Shown piece after piece: positions 1 through 6,753 of a DNA stretch of 19,231 bases. Within the stretch, counting starts at the first letter, position 1; every line of letters starts with the position of its first letter. The DNA is taken from assembly GCA_025923975.1 (NCBI GenBank), contig JAICEV010000016.1, positions 1 through 19,231 on the forward strand, written 5' to 3'. The position numbers and the translations under genes were made by a program. Source of the stretch: Propionibacteriaceae bacterium. GTDB lineage: Bacteria > Actinomycetota > Actinomycetes > Propionibacteriales > Propionibacteriaceae. The notes under the pieces are model-generated. The model saw only the letters and a program-made list of their open reading frames with translations. It was not told where the DNA came from and did no database searches.

Positions 1-743
1 GGTCGGCCGGCCCGCAGCGCCGGCTTGTAGACGTAGAACTCATCGGGATTGACTGCGCCCTGCACCATCGCCTCACCCAACCCGTAGGAGGAGGTGATGA
101 ACACAGCGTCGGTGAAGCCTGACTCGGTATCCATGGTGAACATCACCCCCGACGCCCCCAGGTCGGATCGCACCATCTGCTGGATCCCGGCGGACAAGGC
201 GACTGCCTCATGAGAAAAGTCGTGGTGTACGCGGTAGGCGATGGCTCGGTCGTTGTATAAGGAGGCGAACACCTCGCGTATGGCGGTCAGGATGGCATCG
301 ATGCCGCGGACGTTGAGGAAGGTCTCCTGCTGTCCCGCGAAGGAGGCGTCAGGCAGATCCTCGGCCGTGGCCGAGGACCGTACCGCGAAGGAGGCGACGC
401 CATCGGCGTGGGCCAGCTGAGTGTAGGCCGAGCGGATGTCGGCCTCGAGGTCTGGTGGAAACGGCTGAGTGGCCACGGCGGCTCGGATCTCCTGGCCGGC
501 GCGGGCGAGCTCTGTCACGTCGTCGACGTCCAAGTCGGACAACCGGGCGCTGATGCGTTCGGCGAGGCCAGTGTCGCCGATGAAACTCCGGTACGCATCA
601 GCAGTGGTGGCGAACCCGTCTGGCACTCGCACACCAAGCCCAGCCAGGTTCGAGACCATCTCCCCCAAGCTGGAGTTCTTGCCGCCGACCTGCTCGAGGT
701 CGGCGAGCCCGAGGTTTGAGAACCACATAACGTTACTGGACAT
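1..743 (-). CDS. ppsA: Phosphoenolpyruvate synthase, N-terminal part (runs off the left edge)
   Basis: PEP synthase makes phosphoenolpyruvate from pyruvate and ATP, with AMP and phosphate as by-products, at the entry to gluconeogenesis in the cytoplasm. About 247 codons are present, all from the N-terminal ATP-binding (pyruvate phosphate dikinase N) domain. Visible family landmarks are the early GGKNSSLGEM lysine motif (about residues 20-29), the VRSSATAEDLPDASFAGQQ block (about 120-138), and GVMFTMD followed by AVNPDEFYVYKP near the window edge. The swivelling phosphohistidine domain and the C-terminal barrel lie outside the window. The ATG at 743 is chosen because AAGGAG lies 7 nt upstream; an ATG five codons further in (728) lacks this. 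The gene starts 15 nt after the ppsR stop on the same strand, so the two are surely co-transcribed. No stop or frameshift is seen in the part present. Confidence 0.93.
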   Translation of the reverse strand, partial: MSSNVMWFSNLGLADLEQVGGKNSSLGEMVSNLAGLGVRVPDGFATTADAYRSFIGDTGLAERISARLSDLDVDDVTELARAGQEIRAAVATQPFPPDLEADIRSAYTQLAHADGVASFAVRSSATAEDLPDASFAGQQETFLNVRGIDAILTAIREVFASLYNDRAIAYRVHHDFSHEAVALSAGIQQMVRSDLGASGVMFTMDTESGFTDAVFITSSYGLGEAMVQGAVNPDEFYVYKPALRAGR

Positions 744-758
744 GCCGGGGCTCCTTAC

Positions 759-1583
759 CTAGCCCTGCTTGAGGAACTGCAGGATGACTGTGGACATCTC
801 CTCCACGGACTTCGCCGAGGAGTTGATCATGGGGATTCGATTGCTACGGTACAGCGCCTCCGCGCGGCGAAGCTCGTAGCCACATTGCTCAAGCGATGCG
901 TAGCGGGAGTTCGGCCGGCGTTCCTGCCGGACTTGGGTCAGCCGGGCCGGGGTGGTGGTGATGCCGAAGCAGCGGTTCCGCAGAGCCCGTACCGGGCGAG
1001 GGAGTTCAGTGGCCTCCAGGTCTTCGGGCACCAGCGGGTAGTTGGCGACAAACACTCCGTGCTGCAGTGCTAGATACATGGTGGTCGGAGTCTTCCCGCA
1101 CCGGGACGGGGCGAGCAGGATTACGTCCGCCTTTTTCAGGGCGCGCGAACTCTGCCCGTCGTCGTGCTCGATGGCGTACTCGACCGCGGCCATCCGGGCG
1201 TTGTAGGCCTTGATGTCACCCACGCCATGCAGCTGCGCCGCCGCCCGCTGGCCCCGCACACCGAGGATCGTCTCGACACGGGACATGTGCAGGTCGAAGA
1301 AGTCGATCAATGGGCACCGAGTCTGGTGCAGCACATCGCGGATCTCGGTGACGGCAGTCGTAGAGAATGCCAGCGGGGTAAGCGGCCCATCCATCGCCGC
1401 GTCGAGCACGCCCACCACCCGGCGTGCCTCCTCCACCGTCGTGATGAAGGGGATGAGATGCCGATCAAACCTCAGCTCGGGGAACTGGATGAGCAAAGCA
1501 TTGCCCATCGTCTCGGCGCTGATCCCTGTGCTGTCAGACAGGAAGTACACCGGCACGGACGGCGGCGCGGCTCCGATGGTCAT
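759..1583 (-). CDS. ppsR: PEP synthase regulatory protein (bifunctional kinase/phosphorylase, DUF299)
   Basis: Members of this family inactivate PEP synthase by ADP-dependent phosphorylation of a threonine near the catalytic histidine, and reactivate it by phosphate-dependent removal. The 274 residues are a normal full length. The N-terminus carries VYFLSDSTGISAETMGNALL (about 12-31), the usual opening of the family. The P-loop-like motif is APSRCGKTPT (158-167), matching the family pattern SRxxKTPT. The FGITTTPARLTQVRQERR stretch (about 206-223) and the C-terminal RSNRIPMINSSAKSVEE (about 246-262) are also typical. It lies directly upstream of ppsA, the expected target, which favours PEP synthase over pyruvate phosphate dikinase as the partner. 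Sequence is read from the ATG at 1583. Assignment to the family is firm; the exact substrate is inferred from the neighbour. Confidence 0.93.
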   Translation of the reverse strand: MTIGAAPPSVPVYFLSDSTGISAETMGNALLIQFPELRFDRHLIPFITTVEEARRVVGVLDAAMDGPLTPLAFSTTAVTEIRDVLHQTRCPLIDFFDLHMSRVETILGVRGQRAAAQLHGVGDIKAYNARMAAVEYAIEHDDGQSSRALKKADVILLAPSRCGKTPTTMYLALQHGVFVANYPLVPEDLEATELPRPVRALRNRCFGITTTPARLTQVRQERRPNSRYASLEQCGYELRRAEALYRSNRIPMINSSAKSVEEMSTVILQFLKQG

Positions 1584-1647
1584 GCCGCGCCCGCAGGGGT
1601 GCTGGCAGCCTCAGTCTGCCAGGAACGGTTGCGTGGCACCGTGTGGT

Positions 1648-1806
1648 TCATCTTCGGCGGGAACTGTCCAATAGGTGCGGATGTTGGTGAACTCGGGGCC
1701 AGGCGGCGTACTGGCTGAGCTCGTCGCCGGCGGCCGGGTTAACGGTAGTGATCACCCGTGGGCTGTCGCCGGTGGCGGATGGCGTGGTGGGCGTAGTGCT
1801 GGACAT
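1648..1806 (-). CDS. Small unknown protein at the head of the ppsR-ppsA unit, possibly frameshifted
   Basis: As read, this encodes 52 residues from the ATG at 1806, with AGGAG 9 nt upstream. The N-terminal half is Thr/Ser/Pro-rich and followed by VITTVNPAAGDELSQYAAWP. I do not recognise a family. The last 15 residues (RVHQHP...SSRRR) look unlike natural coding sequence: their codon third positions are AT-rich. In the neighbouring frame, from the CCCC run at about 1690, the strand reads EFTNIRTYWTVPAEDEPHG and on to FLAD with a stop at 1613-1611, and most third positions there are G or C. The likely intact product is therefore about 64 residues ending 27 nt before ppsR, and the present sequence has one extra base in the TGGCCCC tract. 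Position and strand suggest co-transcription with ppsR-ppsA. No membrane segment or known motif is visible. Confidence 0.5.
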   Translation of the reverse strand: MSSTTPTTPSATGDSPRVITTVNPAAGDELSQYAAWPRVHQHPHLLDSSRRR

Positions 1807-1932
1807 GGTGGAAGGCTCCTGAAAAGGGTACGACGTGGCCTGGCCCACCTCGAGGTCGAAGGTGTCGTCGTTGATCTCGCGGCACCCACAGACATCAATT
1901 GGGAGGCTGCTTACATCTCATCCGGCTACGAG

Positions 1933-1956
1933 CCCGCGTCGCTGCCTGACGGCGGG
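1933..1956 (-). terminator. Hairpin just after the aldo/keto reductase gene, possible terminator
   Basis: On the minus strand CCCGC(C)GTC pairs with GACGCGGG around a 7-nt loop, giving eight pairs with one bulged C, 12 nt beyond the reductase stop codon. There is no U-tract on the minus strand. Many actinobacterial terminators lack one, so this could end the reductase transcript and separate it from the ppsR unit. The rest of the 1807-1968 gap must hold the promoter of the ppsR unit, but I see no convincing -35/-10 pair. Confidence 0.35.
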
Positions 1957-1968
1957 ATTTCTGAGCGG

Positions 1969-2937
1969 CTAGAACGCAGTCGGTAGACGTGGGCCGTAGG
2001 GCTCCTCGAGGCTGCGGATCTCTTCCTCGGTGAGCCGAACATCGAGCGCTGCCACGGCGTCGGGCAGGTGGTGTGGTTTGGTCGGGCCGACGATGGGAGC
2101 GGTAACGACAGGATTCTTCAACACCCAGGCCAACGCGACCTGCGCCATCGGGATGCCGCGAGCCTCCGCAACCTTGTGTACAGCGTCGATGATCGGCCGG
2201 TCACCGTTGCCGAAGAACCGCCTGCCGACAGGGTCGGTGTCGGAGCGCTGGGTATGTTCGCCCCAGGGTCTGGCAAGCCGGCCCTTGGCCAGCGGACTCC
2301 ACGGAATGCCGCCCACGCCCTGGTCGGCGAGTAGGCCGAACATCTCCCGCTCTTCCTCACGCTGCATCAGGTTGTACTGGTCCTGCATGGAAATGAACCG
2401 CGTCCAGCCGTTCAGATCCGCGGTGTATTGCATCTTCGAAAACTGCCAGGCCCACATTGACGAGGCACCGATATAGCGGGCCTTCCCCGCCTTGACGACA
2501 TCGTGCAGCGCCTCCATGACCTCCTCGACAGGCGTGTTCGGGTCGAAGCGATGAATCTGATAGAGGTCGACATAGTCGGTATCCAGGCGGGTCAGTGAGG
2601 CGTCGATCTGCTCCATGATCGCCTTGCGGGACAGCCCGGATCCACCCGGACCCTCGTGCATCTTGAAGTGCACCTTGGTCGCCAAGACAATGTCGTCTCG
2701 CCGGGCGTATTTCCTGATGGCTCTGCCGACGATCTCCTCCGAGCTCCCAAAGCCGTAGACGTTGGCGGTGTCCCAGAAGGTGATGCCAAGTTCTAGGGCT
2801 TGCTGGAACAACGGCTGGGCCTCCTCATCTCCCAGAGCCCATTCGTTGAACCCGCGTGAAGTGTCGCCGAAGCTCATGCAGCCTAGTGAGATCCGGCTGA
2901 CCGTGAGGCCTGACTTGCCCAGACGCCTGTATTCCAT
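1969..2937 (-). CDS. Aldo/keto reductase (YajO-like)
   Basis: An NADPH-dependent reductase of aldehydes or ketones with the AKR barrel fold, 322 residues, a normal full length. The opening MEYRRLGKSGLTVSRISLG is classic for the family. The catalytic tetrad is complete: Asp56 in WDTANVYG, Tyr61, Lys88 in ATKVHFK and His129 in YQIHRFD. The GKARYIGASSMWAWQF and IPWSPLAKGRLARP blocks resemble E. coli YajO and its relatives. The ATG at 2937 is preferred over an in-frame ATG at 2958, because an AGGAAAGGG purine tract precedes 2937 and the family alignment starts there. The gene stands alone, divergent from the endonuclease V-like gene. The natural substrate cannot be told from sequence. Confidence 0.92.
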   Translation of the reverse strand: MEYRRLGKSGLTVSRISLGCMSFGDTSRGFNEWALGDEEAQPLFQQALELGITFWDTANVYGFGSSEEIVGRAIRKYARRDDIVLATKVHFKMHEGPGGSGLSRKAIMEQIDASLTRLDTDYVDLYQIHRFDPNTPVEEVMEALHDVVKAGKARYIGASSMWAWQFSKMQYTADLNGWTRFISMQDQYNLMQREEEREMFGLLADQGVGGIPWSPLAKGRLARPWGEHTQRSDTDPVGRRFFGNGDRPIIDAVHKVAEARGIPMAQVALAWVLKNPVVTAPIVGPTKPHHLPDAVAALDVRLTEEEIRSLEEPYGPRLPTAF

Positions 2938-3076
2938 GACTTTCCCTTTCCTGCGCATGTCCCGTGTCGCTCAGCAAACACCTCAGAGCATTAATGAGGA
3001 AGGCCGGGTCGAACCAGGTACTGGCAGAACCCCCATGAGCAGGTTCTCCCCTCGTGCGTCGCAAGGAGTTCCAGCC
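2938..3076. promoter_or_regulatory. Divergent intergenic region between the reductase and endonuclease V-like genes
   Basis: This 139-nt gap should hold the promoters of both divergent units. It contains the 8-bp palindrome CATTAATG (2989-2996) nested in an imperfect repeat CCTCA...TGAGG (2981-2999), about 50 nt upstream of the reductase start, which could be an operator. I see no clear consensus promoter boxes. At its right end is a good ribosome-binding site, AAGGAG (3063-3068). Confidence 0.3.
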
Positions 3077-3204
3077 ATGGGCGAGGATGTCAACTGTGGC
3101 CTTCTGATGCTGACTCGCTGATCGCCTATCAGCGGAGGCTCGCTGCTGCCACGCCGGAGCCATGGACCTTTGATCCTGCCACAGCGATCATCGGCGGCTG
3201 CTGG
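3077..3204 (+). pseudogene. Displaced 5' end of the endonuclease V-like gene (apparent frameshift)
   Basis: An ATG at 3077, 8 nt after the strong ribosome-binding site AAGGAG, begins MGEDVN but closes after 14 codons at TGA 3119-3121. In the frame of the downstream gene the DNA reads continuously from about 3094: LWPSDADSLIAYQRRLAAA, then TPEPWTFDPATAIIGGCWV, running straight into the recognised protein. That frame has no ATG, GTG or TTG between its stop at 2995 and the GTG at 3205. The simplest reading is that one base is missing (or two are extra) around 3090-3096, separating the true start from the body of the gene. An alternative is initiation at CTG 3094, which has GAGGA upstream. Homology to the domain is inferred from the family's usual N-terminal layout. 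Confidence 0.5.
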
Positions 3205-3819
3205 GTGTGCTTTCCACGCGGGCTTGTCGGTCCTGGCAGTGATCATGATCCAGCGTGGTCCGCGGCGATGATCATGTTCGGCGGCCGCATGCTCGAGCAG
3301 CAGGTGATCAGTGGCATCGCGCGAGCCGCGTACGTCCCTGGATTGATGGCCCTTAGGCTGGGCCCTCTGATGGAGGAGACCGTACGCGCCCTAACGGATC
3401 GTCCTGATGTATTGCTGCTCGACGCCACCGCCGGTGATCATCCGCGTAGGGCGGGGCTAGCGCTACACCTAGGCGCCGAGTTGGATGTTCCTACAGTCGG
3501 AGTGACGCACCGGCCGCTGGTAGCCCACGGCGAATGGCCCAGTGATCAGCGAGGTGCCACAAGCCCACTGATGATCGAGGATTCGGTGGTTGGCTGCTGG
3601 TTGCGAACTCGACCAGGTGTGCGACCGCTAGCGGTGCATCCGGGCTGGCGGCTCGATCTTGGGACCGCGGTTGCAGTGATCACCATGCTCACCAGACGGC
3701 GTCGCACCCCTGAGCCGTTACGTCAGGCGCGCCAGCTTGCTCGCCGCGCGCGTACCCAGGCGGCAAACCCCGATAGAGACTCACAACCAGCTAAGGGAGA
3801 CTTGAGTCGTGGGCGATGA
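3205..3819 (+). CDS. Endonuclease V-like protein, main reading frame, with altered active site
   Basis: Endonuclease V cuts one nucleotide 3' of inosine in DNA or RNA. The 204 residues from GTG 3205 carry the family core: YVPGLMALRLGPLMEE (43-58), DVLLLDATAGDHPRRAGLAL (68-87, with Asp73 and His79), and VGVTHRPL (98-105), then RGATSPL and LRTRPGVRPLAVHPGW. The frame extends upstream with family-like sequence, so 3205 is probably not the true start. Two of the three metal-binding acids known in the Thermotoga enzyme appear lost: the GVD motif reads GGCWV just upstream, and the FRE glutamate reads LRL (about 50-52). Only the third, Asp73, remains. This may be a divergent, non-nuclease or differently acting subgroup. 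The C-terminus is basic (RRRRTPEPLRQARQLARRAR). It overlaps the glycosidase gene by 11 nt, implying translational coupling. Confidence 0.8.
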   Translation: MCFPRGLVGPGSDHDPAWSAAMIMFGGRMLEQQVISGIARAAYVPGLMALRLGPLMEETVRALTDRPDVLLLDATAGDHPRRAGLALHLGAELDVPTVGVTHRPLVAHGEWPSDQRGATSPLMIEDSVVGCWLRTRPGVRPLAVHPGWRLDLGTAVAVITMLTRRRRTPEPLRQARQLARRARTQAANPDRDSQPAKGDLSRGR

Positions 3820-4885
3820 TCTTGCGACTGGGGCCCAGATCGCCCGGCTGCGCAACAGAACAACCCGATCCATCAGCCCGGAGAACTTCGACGGCACAAA
3901 AGGCGGCGGCGGTCGTGCCACCGAAGGCACCGGAGCCAACGCCGGCCGCGAGCTCGGAGTCGGGTGGAAGATCTCGCCGTCGGTGATCATCAGCGCTGGC
4001 ACCACCTTTCCGATGGCCACAATCGACGGTCCCGGCACGATCACTCACGTCTGGCTCACCACCCACTCCAGCAACTGGCGGACCTTGGTGCTCCGGGCGT
4101 ACTGGGACGACTCGCCCGAGCCGGCAATTGAGGTCCCGCTCGGCGACTTCTTCGCCAACGGCTGGGGCCGATTCGCTCAGGTCAGCTCTAGCATGATCGC
4201 CGCCAACCCGAACGGCGGCTTCAACTCCTACTGGCCGATGCCCTTCCAGCGCGCCGCTCGGCTGACTGTGGAGAACCTCGGCGATGCCAACGCACAGCTC
4301 TACTACCAGGTGACCTACCAGACCGATCTCGACGTCGCCGGCCTCGGCTACCTCCACGCCCAGTTCCGACGCGACAACCCGCTTCCAGCAGGTTGTACGC
4401 ACATCCTTCTCGAGGGCGTGGCGGGCCATGGGCACTACGTCGGCACCTACCTTGCTTGGGGGGCCAACAGCAACGGCTGGTGGGGCGAGGGCGAGCTCAA
4501 GGTCTACCTCGACGACGACGACGATTTCCCGACCATCTGCGGCACCGGCACCGAGGACTACTTTGGTGGCGCCTGGAACTTCGATGTTCCCGGGCGCGGT
4601 TACACCGAATACAGCACGCCGTACCTCGGCATGCCCCAGGTGATCCGCCCCGATGGCCTTTACCAGAGCCAGCAGCGCTTCGGTCTATACCGCTGGCATG
4701 TACTCGATCCCATCCATTTCGCCAGCGACTTGCGTGTCGAGATTCAGGCCCTCGGCTGGCAGTCCGGCGGCCGATACCTGCCGCTGCAGGACGACATCGC
4801 CTCGACCGCTTTGTTCTACCTCGACCAGCCGAGCACCAGCCGACCCAGCTTTCCGCATGTCGACGCGCTGCAGATTGGTGTTTGA
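3809..4885 (+). CDS. GH172 family glycoside hydrolase (DUF2961)
   Basis: Characterised GH172 members act on fructofuranosides (difructose dianhydride) or D-arabinofuranosides such as mycobacterial arabinan. The 358 residues cover one full jelly-roll-type domain. Landmarks are SPENFDGTKGGGG (23-35), GPGTITHVWLT (74-84), a short acidic GEGELKVYLDDDDDFPTICG (226-245) and GTGTEDYFGGAWNF (245-258). The two carboxylates expected for catalysis would be a Glu of the GEGE motif (227 or 229) and Glu249 of TEDYF; this assignment is from memory of the family. There is no signal peptide, so the enzyme is probably intracellular. The GTG start at 3809 follows AAGGGAGA by about 9 nt and lies inside the end of the preceding gene. 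No sugar transporter or regulator is next to it, so the substrate stays open. Confidence 0.85.
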   Translation: MGDDLATGAQIARLRNRTTRSISPENFDGTKGGGGRATEGTGANAGRELGVGWKISPSVIISAGTTFPMATIDGPGTITHVWLTTHSSNWRTLVLRAYWDDSPEPAIEVPLGDFFANGWGRFAQVSSSMIAANPNGGFNSYWPMPFQRAARLTVENLGDANAQLYYQVTYQTDLDVAGLGYLHAQFRRDNPLPAGCTHILLEGVAGHGHYVGTYLAWGANSNGWWGEGELKVYLDDDDDFPTICGTGTEDYFGGAWNFDVPGRGYTEYSTPYLGMPQVIRPDGLYQSQQRFGLYRWHVLDPIHFASDLRVEIQALGWQSGGRYLPLQDDIASTALFYLDQPSTSRPSFPHVDALQIGV

Positions 4886-4918
4886 CGAAGGATGCAGATG
4901 AGCTGAGTCGGCCCGTCT

Positions 4919-5200
4919 ATGCTTCCGCTCATGCTTATCCTCGGACTCATTTTGTTCGGCATGTTGGTTGGCGCTGGCGCGCAGTTGATCATGGGCAAGT
5001 CGACCAAGGGCATCGACTGGACGCTGGCATTCGTTGCTGGACTCGTGGGGTCCTTCATCGGCGGGCTGCTGATCAGCCTGCTGTCAGGAGACGGATTGCA
5101 GCTCCGGCCCAGCGGCATCATCGGATCGCTGGTCGGTGCGCTGCTGGTCACCGCCGGATGGCAGTGGTATCGCCGTCGCAGCAGGGCCTCTCAGGCCTGA
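4919..5200 (+). CDS. GlsB/YeaQ/YmgE-like small membrane protein
   Basis: A 93-residue, very hydrophobic protein with three predicted membrane segments: about 3-25 (LPLMLILGLILFGMLVGAGA), 34-57 (LAFVAGLVGSFIGGLLISLL) and 68-84 (IIGSLVGALLVTAGW), ending in a basic WYRRRSRA tail. Glycine spacing and segment order match the so-called transglycosylase-associated family, whose members are stress-linked inner-membrane proteins of unclear biochemical role. The ATG at 4919 has no strong ribosome-binding site; an in-frame ATG at 4931 is a possible alternative start. It lies 33 nt after the GH172 stop on the same strand and may be read through from it. Confidence 0.75.
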   Translation: MLPLMLILGLILFGMLVGAGAQLIMGKSTKGIDWTLAFVAGLVGSFIGGLLISLLSGDGLQLRPSGIIGSLVGALLVTAGWQWYRRRSRASQA

Positions 5201-5237
5201 CAGTGCTGACAGCCACGGTGTGCCTCGTCCGCTAGCC

Positions 5238-5265
5238 TGCCGGTAACGCCGCCGGAGTTGCGGCA
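5238..5265 (+). terminator. Hairpin after the small membrane protein gene, possible terminator
   Basis: TGCCG pairs with CGGCA, and inside it TAAC pairs with GTTG (one wobble) past a bulged G, around a 9-nt loop. It lies 37 nt after the stop codon and 42 nt before the next start. No T-run follows. It could be a weak terminator or a structured leader of the zinc-ribbon gene. Confidence 0.3.
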
Positions 5266-5307
5266 CCATTAGTGCTCGTTCGGGGTACGTGGAGGGGTGA
5301 CAACGTT

Positions 5308-5544
5308 GTGGAACTAGTTCTGGTTCTTGGTGTTGTTGGAATCTTGATTGCCGTCTATGTGGTGTCGTTGCGCCTAAATCCATGGGTGAAGTGCTCGAAG
5401 TGCCACGGCAAGCAGAAGTTTCAAGGCTGGGCCTTCAGCCATGCACACCACGGCTGCCCCAAGTGCAAAGGCACCGGGCGACAAGTCCGCTGGGGTTACA
5501 AGTTCTTCCGCGTAGGACCAAACAACGGCGTGCCGCCGCGGTAG
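5308..5544 (+). CDS. Membrane-anchored zinc-ribbon protein
   Basis: A 78-residue protein with one N-terminal membrane segment (about 2-20, LVLVLGVVGILIAVYVV) and a cytoplasmic zinc site built from two CxxC pairs: CSKCHGK (about 28-34) and CPKCKGTGR (about 51-59). The spacing resembles half of a DnaJ-type cysteine-rich zinc domain (CxxCxGxG), with the first pair degenerate at the glycines. The GTG at 5308 is chosen because GGAGGGG (5291-5297) sits 10 nt upstream. Codons further upstream in frame would add a charged, non-membrane extension. Small proteins of this layout are common in actinomycetes and have no assigned function. It is separated from neighbours on both sides and could be its own transcript. 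Confidence 0.7.
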   Translation: MELVLVLGVVGILIAVYVVSLRLNPWVKCSKCHGKQKFQGWAFSHAHHGCPKCKGTGRQVRWGYKFFRVGPNNGVPPR

Positions 5545-5618
5545 GGGTATGGGCGTCGTCGTTGAGCACTACCGACGGCCGGTGGGTCAAGGGACTCTCT
5601 AGCCGAGCTCGAGCATTT

Positions 5619-5634
5619 TCGAATGTATGGGCGA
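5619..5634 (+). promoter_or_regulatory. Probable LexA (SOS) box upstream of the DUF222/HNH gene
   Basis: TCGAAT-GTAT-GGGCGA matches the mycobacterial SOS box TCGAAC-N4-GTTCGA at 9 of 12 fixed positions. It sits in a wider inverted repeat, TTTTCG (5616-5621) and CGAAAA (5632-5637), 33 nt before the GTG start. In mycobacteria several 13E12-family genes carry LexA sites at this place, which strengthens the call. Confidence 0.5.
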
Positions 5635-5667
5635 AAAGTGTCAGTGCTGGTCCGTAGCGTCTGATGC

Positions 5668-6753
5668 GTGGCAGTCGCTGTGGTTCCGGAGCCGGTCACC
5701 GATGGAGTCGTCGATGCGCCAACCGGTTGGCTCGAGGAGGTGCTGGCCGGGTTGGCCTGCGGTGTAGTGGAGTGTGCAAGCCCTCGCGACGCAGTCGAGG
5801 TGCCGGATGGTGTGCGGATTGATCGGATTGCCCGGTTGGAAAGGATCAAGGCGGCGGCTGCGGCGCTGCAGATGGCCGAATCGGTCCGGTTTGCCCAGTC
5901 ACAGGCGAAGACGCAGCTGGCCGCCGATGTCCACCCGGACAAGATCGGCCGCGGGATCGCTGATCAGCTCGGACTGGCTTGTCATGTCTCTGGGTTCGAG
6001 GCTGCCCGTCGGCTCGGGACGGCGCGGGCATTATGGTTCGAGCTGCCAGAAACCTACCGGCTGCTTGTCGAGGGTGAGATCAGCGAGTATGTCGCCTCAA
6101 TTGTGGTTTCTGAAACCCGGCATTTGGACGCAGCGACCAGGCGTGAGGTAGACCGAAAGATCACATCTGCTGGGATCGCGCAGATGGGGCCACGGAGTGC
6201 CGCGGCGTGCGCACGCAAGCATGCTTACGATGCCGACGCGGCCGGTTACGTGCAGCGCGGCCGTACGGAACGGAAGAATCGTCGTGTCAGCTTGCGGCCC
6301 GCGCCGGACACGATGAGCTTCCTGTCGGGTTACCTGCCCGCTGAGCAAGGCGTCGCCTGCCTGAAGTCATTGCGCGACCACACCGACGCTGTGAAGGCGG
6401 CCGGTGATCGGCGGTGCCGGGATCAGATCATGGCGGACACGTTGGTGGAGCGCATCACCGGCCAAACCAGCGCACCCGACGTAAGTGCTGAAGTACAGAT
6501 CATGATGCCGCTGGATGCTCTGCTCGATGCCAACAATTACAGCCCAGCGGATCTAGATGGCTATGGGCCGTTGCCAGCCGATCTTGCCCGCGACATTCTG
6601 GCCACCAGCAAGGGTCGGCTGTGGTGGCGCCGGTTGTACGCCGCACCTGAGGGTGGGCCACTTGCCGGTGGTAATCCGTTCCGGCGCCGTTTCGACGGGT
6701 TCCTCCGAAAGTTGATCATGCTTCGTGATCGGCGCTGCCGGGACGTTCTGTGA
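5668..6753 (+). CDS. DUF222 (13E12 repeat) HNH protein, N-terminal part before a frameshift
   Basis: These 361 residues are the DUF222 domain of the actinobacterial 13E12 family, which are SOS-linked HNH proteins often present in several copies. Typical features are the helical N-terminus rich in A/R/L (AAAALQMAESVRFAQ), a long helical core (ARRLGTARALWFELPETYRLL, in pieces), the PAEQGVACLKSL region, and the run-up to the nuclease domain, GFLRKLIMLRDRRCRDV (about 343-359). There the frame closes at TGA 6751-6753, exactly where the zinc-binding and HNH residues should follow. The continuation lies in the next frame from about 6746. The GTG at 5668 is taken as start because it fits the family and the SOS box lies just upstream. 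The protein as read would lack the nuclease and be inactive. Confidence 0.85.
   Translation: MAVAVVPEPVTDGVVDAPTGWLEEVLAGLACGVVECASPRDAVEVPDGVRIDRIARLERIKAAAAALQMAESVRFAQSQAKTQLAADVHPDKIGRGIADQLGLACHVSGFEAARRLGTARALWFELPETYRLLVEGEISEYVASIVVSETRHLDAATRREVDRKITSAGIAQMGPRSAAACARKHAYDADAAGYVQRGRTERKNRRVSLRPAPDTMSFLSGYLPAEQGVACLKSLRDHTDAVKAAGDRRCRDQIMADTLVERITGQTSAPDVSAEVQIMMPLDALLDANNYSPADLDGYGPLPADLARDILATSKGRLWWRRLYAAPEGGPLAGGNPFRRRFDGFLRKLIMLRDRRCRDVL

Noticed and set aside
1164..1718. Long plus-strand open frames opposite ppsR
   Set aside because: They lie antisense to a recognised gene and have no family-like sequence; high-GC DNA makes such shadow frames common.
2981..2999. CATTAATG palindrome in a wider CCTCA...TGAGG repeat as a firm operator
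   Set aside because: The repeat is short and there is no second copy or conserved context, so it is listed only as part of the intergenic region.
3240..5075. Unusually many TGATCA sites (six within 3240-3682, three more to 5075), as if a modification or uptake signal
   Set aside because: Most fall on GTG-ATC or CTG-ATC codon pairs for Val/Leu-Ile, and further copies occur elsewhere in the window (for example near 822, 1749, 5961 and 7027), so codon use explains them well enough.
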